Source: Candidatus Poribacteria bacterium
GTDB lineage: Bacteria; Poribacteria; WGA-4E; GCA-2687025
NCBI GenBank assembly: GCA_026004875.1
Contig: BPJZ01000005.1
Location: 86,922-150,921, forward strand
Direction: 5' to 3'
DNA: 64,000 nucleotides
The number at the start of each line of letters is the position of its first letter. Within the stretch, counting starts at the first letter, position 1. Both the position numbers and the translations under genes were made by a program. Of this stretch, positions 18,428 to 26,925 are shown one piece after another. Below the pieces are notes generated by a model. The model worked only from the letters and a program-made list of their open reading frames with translations. It made no database searches and was not told where the DNA came from.

Positions 18428-19141
18428 TCAGCGCGCCGGAACGAATCGAAACCCCAGCCCAAGGGAGGTCTCCCAGAAGGTGAGCCGTTCTTTGAGATCC
18501 TCCCCCTTGGGGAAGACAAAATAGGCCACCGTCGGGTGGAGGGAGATCCCCGAAGTGATCCACAGGTCCAGCGTGACCCCGCCCCGGAAGGCGAGCCGCC
18601 AGTCACTAGCAAAGGCGCTCCGCTCACGATCGTCAAAGCTAACCGTTGTCGGGAACCGATATCCCAAAAGGGAAGTCACGCCGGTGCCGGTGGCCGTCAT
18701 CTCGATCTCCGTCTCCTCCCGAAACTGGGCAGCTCCTAGGGAGCCCCACAGCCATAAACCGGAGGACAAACCGGGGATTACGTTCACTCCAACAAACGGC
18801 CCCAGGTAGAGGAACCGATCGTCGCTCTTCACCGTCCCCTCGATCGTGATCAAAAAGTTAATCAGTGAGTCGTAGTCCCTGTAATCGAACGGGTTTTCGG
18901 TCAGAAACCGGTGGTAGGAGGCCAGCGCACCGACCTGAAGCCGCTCTCTCGGCTGAGCAGCGACTAGGACGTTGATCCCGTACCCCGGCCCGGAACGGAC
19001 TAGGGAGCCAAACTCCGTCTCGACCGTCTCTCCGTACCATCCGGTCGGCAGACCGTAAGCCCCAAACGTCCTTAAGACAGGGTCGGCAACGGCTTCCCCT
19101 CCTCCCCAGAGCGTCAGGAGCAGAAGCGATGTCCTAAACAT
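18428..19141 (-). CDS. Predicted outer-membrane or periplasmic beta-rich protein of unknown function
   Basis: From the ATG at 19141 the protein begins with a signal peptide (MFRTSLLLLTLWGGGEAVA) and has 237 residues of alternating beta strands with aromatic ends (LWLWGSLGAAQF; YLGPFVGVNVIPG; FETSLGLGFRF-like ending WETSLGLGFRFVPAR). A final aromatic-x-aromatic pattern followed by a short tail is common in small beta-barrels, though the last residue is Arg, not Phe. I do not recognise a family. An upstream in-frame ATG (19222) would put 27 residues before the signal peptide, so the inner start is preferred. Confidence 0.6.
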   Translation of the reverse strand: MFRTSLLLLTLWGGGEAVADPVLRTFGAYGLPTGWYGETVETEFGSLVRSGPGYGINVLVAAQPRERLQVGALASYHRFLTENPFDYRDYDSLINFLITIEGTVKSDDRFLYLGPFVGVNVIPGLSSGLWLWGSLGAAQFREETEIEMTATGTGVTSLLGYRFPTTVSFDDRERSAFASDWRLAFRGGVTLDLWITSGISLHPTVAYFVFPKGEDLKERLTFWETSLGLGFRFVPAR

Positions 19142-19293
19142 ACGATGGGCATCCAGACGAGTCCTCCTCATCTCCCAGCTCCCCACAGAGAGTAAGCGCC
19201 GAAAGCTGACGTCGAAGGTCAACGGGTACGAAGATAGTGAGGACAGGGGAGAAAAGGAGTAAATTGAAAAATCGATCTAAGGAGACACAATAA

Positions 19294-19328
19294 AGCCGCT
19301 GGACGCCTCTCCGACGTCCAGCGGCTTG
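19294..19328 (-). terminator. Rho-independent terminator after dnaK
   Basis: A perfect 13-bp stem (AAGCCGCTGGACG at 19294-19306 pairing with 19316-19328) encloses a 9-base loop. Read on the reverse strand it lies 35 bases after the dnaK stop and is followed by TTTATTGTG. The stem is GC-rich with an A/T flank, so it could work on both strands, but nothing on the forward strand ends here. Confidence 0.8.
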
Positions 19329-19363
19329 GCTTTCAGTGTTTCGGGAGGGCTTTCCCTGAAAGG

Positions 19364-21282
19364 TTAGCCCTTCTTCTCGTCCTCTTCGTCCACGACCTCA
19401 AAGTCGGCGTCGATCACCTCTTCAGAGCCAGAGGTCGTTCCTGCGGCCTCTTTTCCGGCGGTTTCCGCCGCGCCTGCTCCGGCCTGCTTATAGAGCTCCG
19501 CCGAAGCGGCGTACCACTCCTGATTGAGCGCCTCCATAGCGCTTTTGATCGCGTCCGTCGAGCCGCCCTCGATCGCTTCTTGGAGCCGCTTGAGGGCCGC
19601 CTCGACCTTCTGACGCGTCTGATCGGAGAGCTTGTTTCCTAGCTCCTTGAGGTTCCGCTCGGTCTGATAGGCCAGGTTCTCGGCGTTGTTCCGCGTCTCG
19701 ATCTCCTCTCGCCGACGGCGGTCCTCCTCAGCGTGGGCCTCGGCGTCTTTGATCATCTGCTGAATCTCCTGCTCCGTCAGGCCCGAAGAGGCTGTGATCG
19801 TCACCTTCTGCTCCTTGCCGGTCGCTAGGTCCTTGGCCGAGACGTGCAGGATGCCGTCGGCGTCAATGTCGAAGGTCACCTCGATCTGCGGCACGCCACG
19901 CGGAGCTGGAGGAATCCCTTCCAGCCGGAACCGGCCGATCGTCTTGTTGTAGGCAGCCAGCTCCCGCTCGCCCTGGACGACGTGAATGTCCACCGCCGTC
20001 TGGTTGTCCTCGGCGGTCGTGTAAATCTTCGTCCGACGGACTGGGATCGTCGTGTTCCGCTCGATCACCTTGTCCACGATGCCGCCCAGCGTCTCGATAC
20101 CCAGCGACAGCGGCGTCACGTCCAGCAGGAGCACGTCCCTCATCTCCTCGTCGCCCGCCAGGACGGCCCCCTGGATCGCAGCGCCGATGGCGACCACCTC
20201 GTCGGGGTTGATCCCTTTGTGGGGCTCCTTGCCGAAGAAGTCCTTGACCACCTGCTGAATCTTGGGCATCCGGGTCATGCCCCCGACCAAGATCACTTCG
20301 TCAATGTCGCTGGGCGAGAGACCGGCGTCCTTGAGCGCCCGACGGCACGGCTCCAGCGTCCGCTCACCAGGTGAGCGGTCAGCTGCTCCAGCTTGGCCCG
20401 CGTCAGGGTCATCTGCAGATGCTTGGGCCCGGACGCGTCGGCGGTGATGAACGGAAGGTTGATCTCCGTGCTCATCGTGCTGGAGAGCTCGATTTTGGCC
20501 TTCTCCGCCGCCTCTTTCAGCCGTTGGAGGGCCATCGGGTCGTTCCGGAGATCGATCCCGTGTTCCTTTTTGAACTCCTCGGCCATCCAGTTGATGATCT
20601 CCTGGTCGAAGTCGTCTCCGCCCAGGTGGGTGTCGCCGTTGGTGGCCTTGACCTCAAAGACCCCGTCGCCGATCTCCAGGATCGAGATGTCGAACGTCCC
20701 ACCGCCCAGGTCGAAGACGGCGATCCGCTCGTCCTTTTTCTTGTCCAAGCCGTAGGCCAGCGCCGCAGCGGTCGGCTCATTGATGATCCGCAGGACCTCC
20801 AGCCCAGCGATCCGGCCGGCGTCCTTGGTCGCCTGGCGTTGGGAATCGTTAAAGTACGCCGGGACGGTGATGACCGCCTTTTTGACCTCATGGCCTAGGA
20901 AGTTCTCCGCCGCCTTTTTGAGCTTCTGGAGGATCATCGCCGAGATCTCCGGCGGCGAGTAGGCCTTCCCTTGGACCACCACTTCGACGCGGTTTCCTGC
21001 CGGCCGCACCTCATAGGGCACACGCTTGACCTCGTCCTGGACCTCATTCCAGGAGCGGCCCATAAACCGCTTGATCGAAAAGATCGTGTTCTTGGGATTG
21101 GTGATCGCTTGGCGCTTGGCCGGAGCTCCGACGAGCCGTTCGCCGTCCTTGGTGAACGCCACAACGGAGGGAGTAATCCGCGAGCCCTCCTCGTTCGGGA
21201 TCACCTCCGGCTCGCCGTTTTGAACCACGGCGACCACCGAGTTGGTCGTTCCCAAGTCGATTCCGATGACCTTCTCTGCCAT
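19364..21282 (-). CDS. dnaK: Chaperone protein DnaK (Hsp70) (one frame break near 20373)
   Basis: Start [20 protein letters not shown]; ATPase motifs [46 protein letters not shown]; substrate-binding domain with [18 protein letters not shown]-terminal lid and acidic tail ending [12 protein letters not shown]. The two halves are in different frames: around 20371-20375 the reverse strand reads CTGGTGAGCGG where CTGGTGGAGCGG would give [16 protein letters not shown], so one G is missing. The corrected length is 639 residues, normal for DnaK. No grpE, dnaJ or CIRCE element is visible. Its nearest upstream neighbour on the same strand is a response regulator. Confidence 0.96.
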
Positions 21283-21333
21283 AGCTCCTAGGTCCCCTTT
21301 CGTCTTCGAGAGTCAGCGGCGCCGGGCGCCTGT

Positions 21334-21837
21334 CTATCGCCGCCAAACGATCCATCGGCGCCAACGGACCAACACCGAACGGCTGCGCTCCTGAGAGATC
21401 TCTGTCCAGCCGACGGCCGAACCGGAGCCTCCCCGCTCGACCGCTCGGGCGAGCAGCTCACGCACCTTCTGCAGGTTCAGCGGCTTTCGCAGATAGGTGT
21501 ACGCCCCGGCCTCGCAGGCCTCGATGAGGACCTGCTGAGACGGGTTGCCCGTCATCAACAGAAGCGGGACCTCCGGTCGCTCCCGCTTGAGCGCCTGGAT
21601 CAGCTCGACGCCGGTCATGTCCGGCAGCTCAAAATCAATCAACGCAGCGGCAACCTCGTGCGTTCGGAACAGCTCATAAGCCTCAGCAGCCGTGTGGGCC
21701 GCCAAGCACCGGAAGCCGTCCCGCTCCAGGACCTGCTGGAGCACCTCGACCGTCTCCTTGTCGTCGTCGACAAGGAGGATCGGTCGGGCGACCATCAGCC
21801 GTTCTGGGCTCCAGACGGTTTGTCGTTCCGGTCGCAT
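21334..21837 (-). CDS. Stand-alone response-regulator receiver protein
   Basis: 167 residues. The receiver domain spans residues ~19-140: ILLVDDDKETVEVLQQVLER (acidic pocket), phosphoacceptor Asp in AAALIDFELPDMTGVE, switch Thr in LLLMTGNP and conserved Lys in YLRKPLNL. No DNA-binding output domain follows, only ~25 basic residues ending RWRRWIVWRR. CheY/Spo0F-like single-domain regulators pass signals by protein contact. An internal ATG at 21795 (MVARPILLV) is an equally good start. It lies 51 bases upstream of dnaK on the same strand, without a visible kinase partner. Confidence 0.85.
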   Translation of the reverse strand: MRPERQTVWSPERLMVARPILLVDDDKETVEVLQQVLERDGFRCLAAHTAAEAYELFRTHEVAAALIDFELPDMTGVELIQALKRERPEVPLLLMTGNPSQQVLIEACEAGAYTYLRKPLNLQKVRELLARAVERGGSGSAVGWTEISQERSRSVLVRWRRWIVWRR

Positions 21838-21961
21838 GGCGGTTTCCTCGCTGCCGTCTCAAGTCGCACCCGTCGCCTTCACCGATTCACAAGGGAAGAA
21901 GCAATAACAGTGCCCACCCAGACCAAGCGCGAAAGGGGATACTCCTCCCTCACACGTGCCA

Positions 21962-22720
21962 CTATGGACAGTCTATGTTGGCATCTCTGCCATTTTGGCC
22001 GGTATCGGCCCAGCCGATCCACCCGGGGTAGGGACTCCACCGCCCGATCGATCGAAACCATCGAAGCCGCCAGCCAGAACGCCGGAACAGCTCCGCCCAG
22101 CGCTCGGCGGAAAGAAGCGTCCGAGGAACAACCGGAACACCGTAAAACCGAAAGCAGCGCTTGACCCTCTCCTCCGCTCGCATCCAGTGGGCCTTCCAGC
22201 GAGGGCGGTCCAACGAATCTTTAACGAACAAGACCGCCTCAGGGGCCGCCGCAGCGCGCAGGCGGCGCAACAGAAGGACGATCTCCCCCGGCTCAAGGTA
22301 GAGCAGGACGTCGATCAGCAGAACGCCGACGAGCGGCGGGCCTGCGTACCGGTACTCCCGAAGATCGGCAGAGAAAAAGCACGCGTTCGACGGGAGGGCG
22401 CCGCGCTTTGCTAACTGAACCCGAACCGACGAGAGCTCTACGCCGATTAAGAACCGACCCGGTCGCTGCGCCAGCCACCGGATCAACAGCCCCGGCCCGC
22501 ATCCCAGGTCGAGAATCGTTCCCTGCTCCGGCAGAAGCCGGTCTGCAAGCTCCATCAGATAGGCCGTTCCCAGGGCGCGGGTCGTCAACCACCACCGCTC
22601 CCGAAGCGAGAGAGGCTCATAGCTGGCCACTAACGCTTGGAGCCGATTTCCAGGAACGACCGGAAACGCCGGCCCAGCTATCCAACGGGTCGCCCGCTCC
22701 GTCCACTGCCAGACGGACAC
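21962..22720 (-). CDS. SAM-dependent class I methyltransferase
   Basis: Motif I is TILDLGCGPGLLIRWLA, motif II region LIGVELSSVRVQLAKR, and FFSADLREY (post-II Asp) follow; YLEPGEIVLLLRRLRAAAAP resembles the motif III helix. 252 residues from GTG 22720, chosen because GAGGGAGGGCGGAGC precedes it at good spacing and it clears the neighbouring stop. An ATG at 22759 would overlap the gene upstream. The C-terminal ~90 residues are basic and aromatic (RWKAHWMRAEERVKRCFRFY), like small-molecule or lipid methyltransferases. The substrate is unknown. Confidence 0.75.
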   Translation of the reverse strand: MSVWQWTERATRWIAGPAFPVVPGNRLQALVASYEPLSLRERWWLTTRALGTAYLMELADRLLPEQGTILDLGCGPGLLIRWLAQRPGRFLIGVELSSVRVQLAKRGALPSNACFFSADLREYRYAGPPLVGVLLIDVLLYLEPGEIVLLLRRLRAAAAPEAVLFVKDSLDRPRWKAHWMRAEERVKRCFRFYGVPVVPRTLLSAERWAELFRRSGWRLRWFRSIGRWSPYPGWIGWADTGQNGRDANIDCP

Positions 22721-22736
22721 GCTCCGCCCTCCCTCA

Positions 22737-23861
22737 TCAGATGTAGGCGACCGAACCATCGGCTCGATAGGAGAATCCCCGATGCCAACGCCGCGCCGGA
22801 TAGCGCTCAAAAGCCGCCTCGTTCAGCTCGATCCCGTAACCGGGCCCAGCGGGGATAGGAATCGCTCCGTCCACCACCGGCATCGGCTCAACGACCCATT
22901 CGGCCCGTGCGCCTCGATCGGGAAGGTGTTCCAAGATCAAAAAGTTCTGCGTCGAGACGGCAAAGTGGACGTTGACCGCCGTCGCCACCGGCCCGAGCGG
23001 GTTATGGGGCGCAACGGGGACGTAAAACGCTTCGGCCATCGCCGCGATTCGCTTCATCTCACCCAGCCCGCCACAGACACACACGTCTGGCTGGACGATG
23101 TCTGCAGCGCCTCTGACCAGCAGCTCCCGGAACTGGTACTTCGTGTAGAGTTGCTCCCCTGTGGCGATCGGCACCGGCGACCGGGAGCGGACATAGGCCA
23201 TTGCGTCGATGTTCTCCGGCTTGATCGGCTCCTCCAAGAAGAAGGGATCATGGGGCCGGATCGCCTCGGCGATCTGGAGCGCCCGGGCTGGCTCGAACAC
23301 CTTGGCGTGAAGGTCCACACCGATGTCCACATCCGACCCGAACGCCTCGCGCAGGCGGCCAAGATGGGCCTCCGCCTCCCGAAGTTGTCGGCTCCACGGC
23401 ATCCGGTCCGCCTCTGGCGGAAACGGAAACGTCTTGAAGGCTGTAATTCCCTCCGTTTCCATCGTCTTCAGGGCATCCTCCACGTCGGAGCGAACGTGCC
23501 GATAGACGCGCACTCGATCCCGGCACCTTCCGCCCAGCAGCCGCCAAACGGGCACGCCCAGCTCCTTAGCGAGGATGTCCCAGAGAGCGATTTCGATCCC
23601 GCTGATCGCCGCGTTGACCACCGAGCCTCCGGGAAACCGCGAAAATTGCACCATCTTTTGCCAGAGATACTCGATGTTTCGGGGGTCCTCCCCAACCAAC
23701 CAGGTTTCAAAGTCGTGGATCACCTCGACGGTGGCGAAGTCCGGGCCGCAGGAGTACGCCTCGCCGACCCCTTCGATTCCCACATCGGTACGCACCTTCA
23801 AGAAGACATAGTTCCGGGAGCCACCGCTGACCAAGTAGGTATCTATCCGTTCGATTTTCAC
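22737..23861 (-). CDS. Mandelate racemase/muconate lactonizing (enolase superfamily) enzyme, galactonate-dehydratase-like
   Basis: About 374 residues from GTG 23861 (AGGGGG upstream); an ATG at 23885 gives 8 more residues. N-terminal capping domain (FLKVRTDVGIEGVGEAY; ISGIEIALWDILAKELGVPV, then RLLGG). The barrel has the metal ligands Asp (GVDLHAKV), Glu (FFLEEPIKPEN) and Glu (ATGEQLY) and a catalytic His in VAPHNPLGPVATAVNVH. This pattern resembles D-galactonate dehydratase (DgoD): alpha-proton abstraction from a sugar acid giving a 2-keto-3-deoxy acid. That product would feed the PfkB kinase and aldolase at 8-10 kb, which is inference. Other acid sugars are possible. Confidence 0.82.
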   Translation of the reverse strand: MKIERIDTYLVSGGSRNYVFLKVRTDVGIEGVGEAYSCGPDFATVEVIHDFETWLVGEDPRNIEYLWQKMVQFSRFPGGSVVNAAISGIEIALWDILAKELGVPVWRLLGGRCRDRVRVYRHVRSDVEDALKTMETEGITAFKTFPFPPEADRMPWSRQLREAEAHLGRLREAFGSDVDIGVDLHAKVFEPARALQIAEAIRPHDPFFLEEPIKPENIDAMAYVRSRSPVPIATGEQLYTKYQFRELLVRGAADIVQPDVCVCGGLGEMKRIAAMAEAFYVPVAPHNPLGPVATAVNVHFAVSTQNFLILEHLPDRGARAEWVVEPMPVVDGAIPIPAGPGYGIELNEAAFERYPARRWHRGFSYRADGSVAYI

Positions 23862-23871
23862 GTTGTGCCCC

Positions 23872-24303
23872 CTATCCGTAGACAAAGACCGCGTAGAGGA
23901 TCAGAAGATGCCGTAGGGGGAGCATCGAAACGCCCCAGCGGGGGAGGAAGACGTTCGCCGCCGCAAGAGCCAGATAGCCCCAACTCCAAAGCGCCGGCTC
24001 GGAGAGGAGGAGCGGTCCGACCCACGTCAGCTCCGCCCAGCGATCGGCGGCCCAGTCCAGATGGGGTTTAACCTGGCCCTCCCGTCGCGCCTGGACCCCG
24101 TCCAGTAGATCAAACAGCAGGCTGAACGCCAACCCGAGGACGCCCATCCATCGGTGCCCAGCCAGCCAAGCGATCGCGCCGAGAAAACAGGCCCATGTCC
24201 CTAGCCGGGTCAGATCGTCGGCGGAAAGCGCGGGGACCCACGGACCAAGCACCCGGTCGGTCAGTTGCTTCCGCCAAGTACGAACTTCGTGAAGAAGATC
24301 CAA
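23872..24303 (-). CDS. CDP-alcohol phosphatidyltransferase-like membrane protein
   Basis: Small membrane protein (~143 residues) with several hydrophobic helices and the CDP-alcohol transferase core DLLDGVQARREGQVKPHLDW followed by AADRWAE. The family motif is DxxDGxxARx8Gx3Dx3D; here the Asp residues and the AR are kept but the conserved Gly is Lys, and the spacer is slightly short. TTG at 24303 is preferred as start since GGAGGAG lies just before it; this overlaps the end of the upstream gene by 43 bases. It would transfer a phospho-alcohol group between a CDP-linked donor and an acceptor alcohol; the altered motif leaves activity in doubt. Confidence 0.6.
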   Translation of the reverse strand: MDLLHEVRTWRKQLTDRVLGPWVPALSADDLTRLGTWACFLGAIAWLAGHRWMGVLGLAFSLLFDLLDGVQARREGQVKPHLDWAADRWAELTWVGPLLLSEPALWSWGYLALAAANVFLPRWGVSMLPLRHLLILYAVFVYG

Positions 24304-24704
24304 AGGAACACTCCTCCGACGACCACCTCCTGGACAACCCGAACCCAAAGCCGCACGCCCAGGTCCACCGACGGCGCCGAACGGATACCCACAAAGGGAC
24401 GGCTGTAACCATTGAGAAAATCACAGAGCAGATGAGCGCTAACACAGGTGATCAACAGCGCCCCCAGCGGCGGCCGCCAAAGCTCAAGCGCCCCTCCCAG
24501 CCCAAGATAAAGAACGCCCCCCAGCAGCTCGTGGAGAAACGTCCGCGCATGTCGCATCCCTCCCACGCGCAGCCGAAGGCTTCGCACAAACAACAGATGG
24601 TCCAGGTCGGGAAGTAACGAAAAAGCAACGGCCCAGCCGATTGGTGCTTTGGGGAAGAGCGCACCGATCCCAAGCCCCATCGCGGCGTGAGTGATGCTCG
24701 TCAT
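24261..24704 (-). CDS. YdjM/DUF457-type membrane-bound metal-dependent hydrolase
   Basis: 147 residues, four predicted TM helices. The family pattern is present: an N-terminal His (MTSITHAAMGLGIGALFPKA), then AFSLLPDLDHLLFVRSL with the PDLDH metal-binding motif, a further His in RTFLHELLGGVLY, and AHLLCDFLNGYSRPF. Members are annotated as inner-membrane metal-dependent hydrolases; the substrate is not known. It overlaps the CDP-alcohol transferase-like gene and is 16 bases downstream of the permease gene stop region, so it may be the next cistron of that unit. Confidence 0.75.
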   Translation of the reverse strand: MTSITHAAMGLGIGALFPKAPIGWAVAFSLLPDLDHLLFVRSLRLRVGGMRHARTFLHELLGGVLYLGLGGALELWRPPLGALLITCVSAHLLCDFLNGYSRPFVGIRSAPSVDLGVRLWVRVVQEVVVGGVFLWIFFTKFVLGGSN

Positions 24705-24720
24705 CGCGGCTCCCTCTGCC

Positions 24721-25575
24721 CTACCGTCGGACCGTCCCGAAGGTCAGCCCTCGAAGAAGATACTGCTGCAGCAGCAACGCCACCAGCAACACCGGAAGGA
24801 TGTACAGGGTCTCGATCGCGGCCAGGACGCCCCAGTCGACGCCGCGCTCCCCTTGAAGCGTCCGCGCAAGCGCCACCGGCACCGTACGGGTCCGCTGGCC
24901 GGTCAGCATCAGCGCAAAGAGAAATTCGTTCCAGGTGAACAGCAACGAGATGACCACCGTCGCCGCAATTCCCGACCGGACCTGGGGCAGAGCCACCTTC
25001 CAGAAGGCCCGAAGCGGCGGAGAGCCGTCCACCTGGGCCGCCTCCTCGATCTCTCGAGGAATCTCGTCGAAGAAGCTCTTCATCATCCAGATGACAAACG
25101 GAAGGTTGAAGGCCGTGTAGAGCAGGGAGCATCCCTAAGTAGGAATCCATCAACCCCAATCGTCGAAAAAGAAGGTAGATCGGGATCACAGCGGCCACCG
25201 GCGGGAGCATCCGGGTGGAGAGGATTGAGAACATCACAAAGTCGGCCTGTCGAAACGGATAGCGCGAAACGGCATAGGCGCCCATCGTCCCAAGCACCAG
25301 GGCCAACGCCACGCTTCCAAAGGCCAGCACCAGACTGTTGAGAAAGTAGCGAGCGAAAAGCACCGATTCGGCGGTCCCACCGGTTTGCCGAAAGACCTGG
25401 GCGAAGTTCTCCAGCGTCGGTCGGAATGAGACAAACTGCGGCTCCCACTGAGAAGATGTCCACCCGTGACTTGAACGCCGTCAGCACTACCCAGAGCACC
25501 GGGGAACACGTAAACCAGCGTCGCCAAGGCGATCAGGCAAAGCCGAACCGCTCGACGCCAGGTCGCTCCGCTCAT
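24721..25575 (-). CDS. Carbohydrate ABC transporter permease, MalG type (frame breaks)
   Basis: From ATG 25575: MSGATWRRAVRLCLIALATL, VYVFP, then in other frames WVVLTAFKSRVDIFS, RPTLENFAQVFRQTGG, YFLNSLVLAFGSVALALVLG, MGAYAVSRYPFRQAD, LSTRMLPPVAAVIPIYLLFR, and the EAA loop MKSFFDEIPREIEEAAQVDG with the conserved EAA...DG contacting the ATPase. It ends ...YLLRGLTFGTVRR. Length corrected for indels is 284 residues, normal for CUT1 permeases. Frame changes near 25130, 25430 and 25500. ATG overlaps the stop of the MalF-type gene (ATGA). No ATPase or binding protein lies nearby. Confidence 0.85.
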
Positions 25576-26509
25576 CCTCCGGACTCCTCCCGTGGTTGGC
25601 CCGCTCCTGCGGCGACGGTGCGCATCGCCAGCCGAAGGTAAAAAGTTGCTCAGGACGATCACCACGATCAACATCAGATAGGCCAGCGCCGAAGCGCGGC
25701 CGGTGCGGAAATACTGAAACCCCGTCCGGTACAGGGCGATCGAAAGGGTCTCCGTTGCCGTTCCGGGGGCCGCCTTGCGTCATGATCCAGATCGTATCGA
25801 AAAGCTTAAAGGCCTCCATCGTTCGCAGCAGCAATGCCAACATCATTAACGGCTTGACGTGCGGAAGGATGATGTTCCGAAAGGTGAGCCACCATCCAGC
25901 ACGATCGATCTGAGCCATCTCCAGGAGGTGTTTGGGAACGGCCCAACAGACCGGAGAGCACGATCAGCATCACAAAGGGGGACCACATCCAGGTGTCGGT
26001 CAGGACGACGGCGGCCATCGCCGGGAGGGGCCCTCTCGAGCCAGGCGATTTGAACCCCCAAGAGGGTACGCGTGAAGTAGTTAAAACACCCCAAAGGTCG
26101 GGTCGTAGATAAATCGGAAGAAGGCTCCCGCCGCAACGGGGGCCATCATCATTGGCACCAGAAGCAGGGAGATGATCACTTTGCGCCCGCGAAACTCCCG
26201 ATAGAGAAGAAAGGCCAACGCCACCCCGACAAGAAACTGAAGGAGCACCGCGGCAACCACAAAGGTTCCAGTGGTCACAAACCGCTGCCAGATCTCCGGC
26301 TCTCGAAGCAGAGCGGCGTAGTTCTCCAGCCCAACAAAGCGCGGAGGGCGCGGTCTCAGTGCCGAGTAGCGATAGAAGCTCAGTCCCAAAGACCAGACCA
26401 AAGGGAAGAGGAACAGACCGATCAACAGCGCTCCGGTGGGCGCCAAGAGCAGGGCCGCCAGGCGCCGACGTCTCTTCGCGAGCCGTTGTCCGGGATCCGT
26501 CATGAGCAT
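25572..26509 (-). CDS. Carbohydrate ABC transporter permease, MalF type (frame breaks)
   Basis: Start MLMTDPGQRLAKRRRRLAAL (an ATG two codons later is equally good), then TM helices ALLIGLFLFPLVWSLGLSFY, FVVAAVLLQFLVGVALAFLL, LVPMMMAPVAAGAFFRFIYD, VVLTDTWMWSPFVMLIVLSG, and the EAA-like loop LLEMAQIDRAGWWLTFRNII followed by LPHVKPLMMLALL. Frames change near 26085, 26025, 25935, 25765 and at an A5 run (25640-25644; one base too many) just before the stop. Corrected length is ~312 residues. It forms a heteromeric channel with the MalG-type protein. A terminator at 26549-26579 separates it from the operon upstream. Confidence 0.85.
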
Positions 26510-26548
26510 CTCGCCGTTCTAGCCAATAGCAGTCCGAAGAAAAAGCAC

Positions 26549-26579
26549 AGGGAACCCCTTTCGTCTGAAGGGGTTCCCT
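26549..26579 (-). terminator. Rho-independent terminator after the aldehyde oxidoreductase operon
   Basis: A perfect 12-bp stem (AGGGAACCCCTT at 26549-26560 with 26568-26579) and a 7-base loop. On the reverse strand it lies about 50 bases after the stop of the small Cys-rich gene and is followed by CTGTGCTTTTTCTTC, with a T5 run. On the forward strand it is followed by GGGTGGGTTTT, weaker. It sits only 40 bases before the first ABC permease gene, implying that the permeases need their own promoter or read-through. Confidence 0.75.
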
Positions 26580-26627
26580 GGGTGGGTTTTCACTTCAGCG
26601 GTGCATGGGTCACAACCTTCAAGCGGC

Positions 26628-26912
26628 CTAAGCGGTCTCCTGAGTCGATCTCCCACTTCGATCGGAAGAGGGTTGCCGCTTGCCAGAGAGCACCAGGGGG
26701 ATGCCCACAAAGCAGCTTCGAGCGGGGGTGCACTCCTCCGGCCCGGTTAGGTCGGCGTCCGGGCCGAGCGGCTCTCCGGTGCGGTTGCACCAGTAGAGGG
26801 CCGTGTCCGATCGAATCGCGAGGGCGTCGCGGCACCCTTCGTCGCCGATATAGGCCGCTTTGGTTCGCAGATACTTACAGACGGTCACCACGCGGGGCCG
26901 TTGGGTGGTCAT
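26628..26912 (-). CDS. Small Cys-rich protein at the end of the aldehyde oxidoreductase operon
   Basis: 94 residues from the inner ATG at 26912 (MTTQRPRVVTVCKYLRTKAA); an earlier in-frame start at 26933 overlaps the FAD subunit. Five cysteines at VCKYLRTK, DEGCRDA, YWCNRTGEPLGPD, EECTPARSCF suggest a metal or Fe-S site. I recall similar small proteins with CKYLRTK...YWC...GP...C...CF beside other operons but know no function. The C-terminal ~20 residues are polar and probably disordered. Its position directly after the FAD subunit and before the terminator suggests a role in cofactor assembly, electron transfer or maturation, which is inference. Confidence 0.65.
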   Translation of the reverse strand: MTTQRPRVVTVCKYLRTKAAYIGDEGCRDALAIRSDTALYWCNRTGEPLGPDADLTGPEECTPARSCFVGIPLVLSGKRQPSSDRSGRSTQETA

Positions 26913-26925
26913 CGTGCGTTCTCCC

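Noticed and set aside
19364..21282. Programmed ribosomal frameshifting in dnaK or dnaB
   Set aside because: There is no slippery heptamer with a structured downstream region, and single-base indels, some at homopolymers, occur in many unrelated genes here.
21283..21961. CIRCE or other heat-shock element upstream of dnaK
   Set aside because: No TTAGCACTC-N9-GAGTGCTAA or close variant is visible on either strand in the gaps around dnaK and the response regulator.
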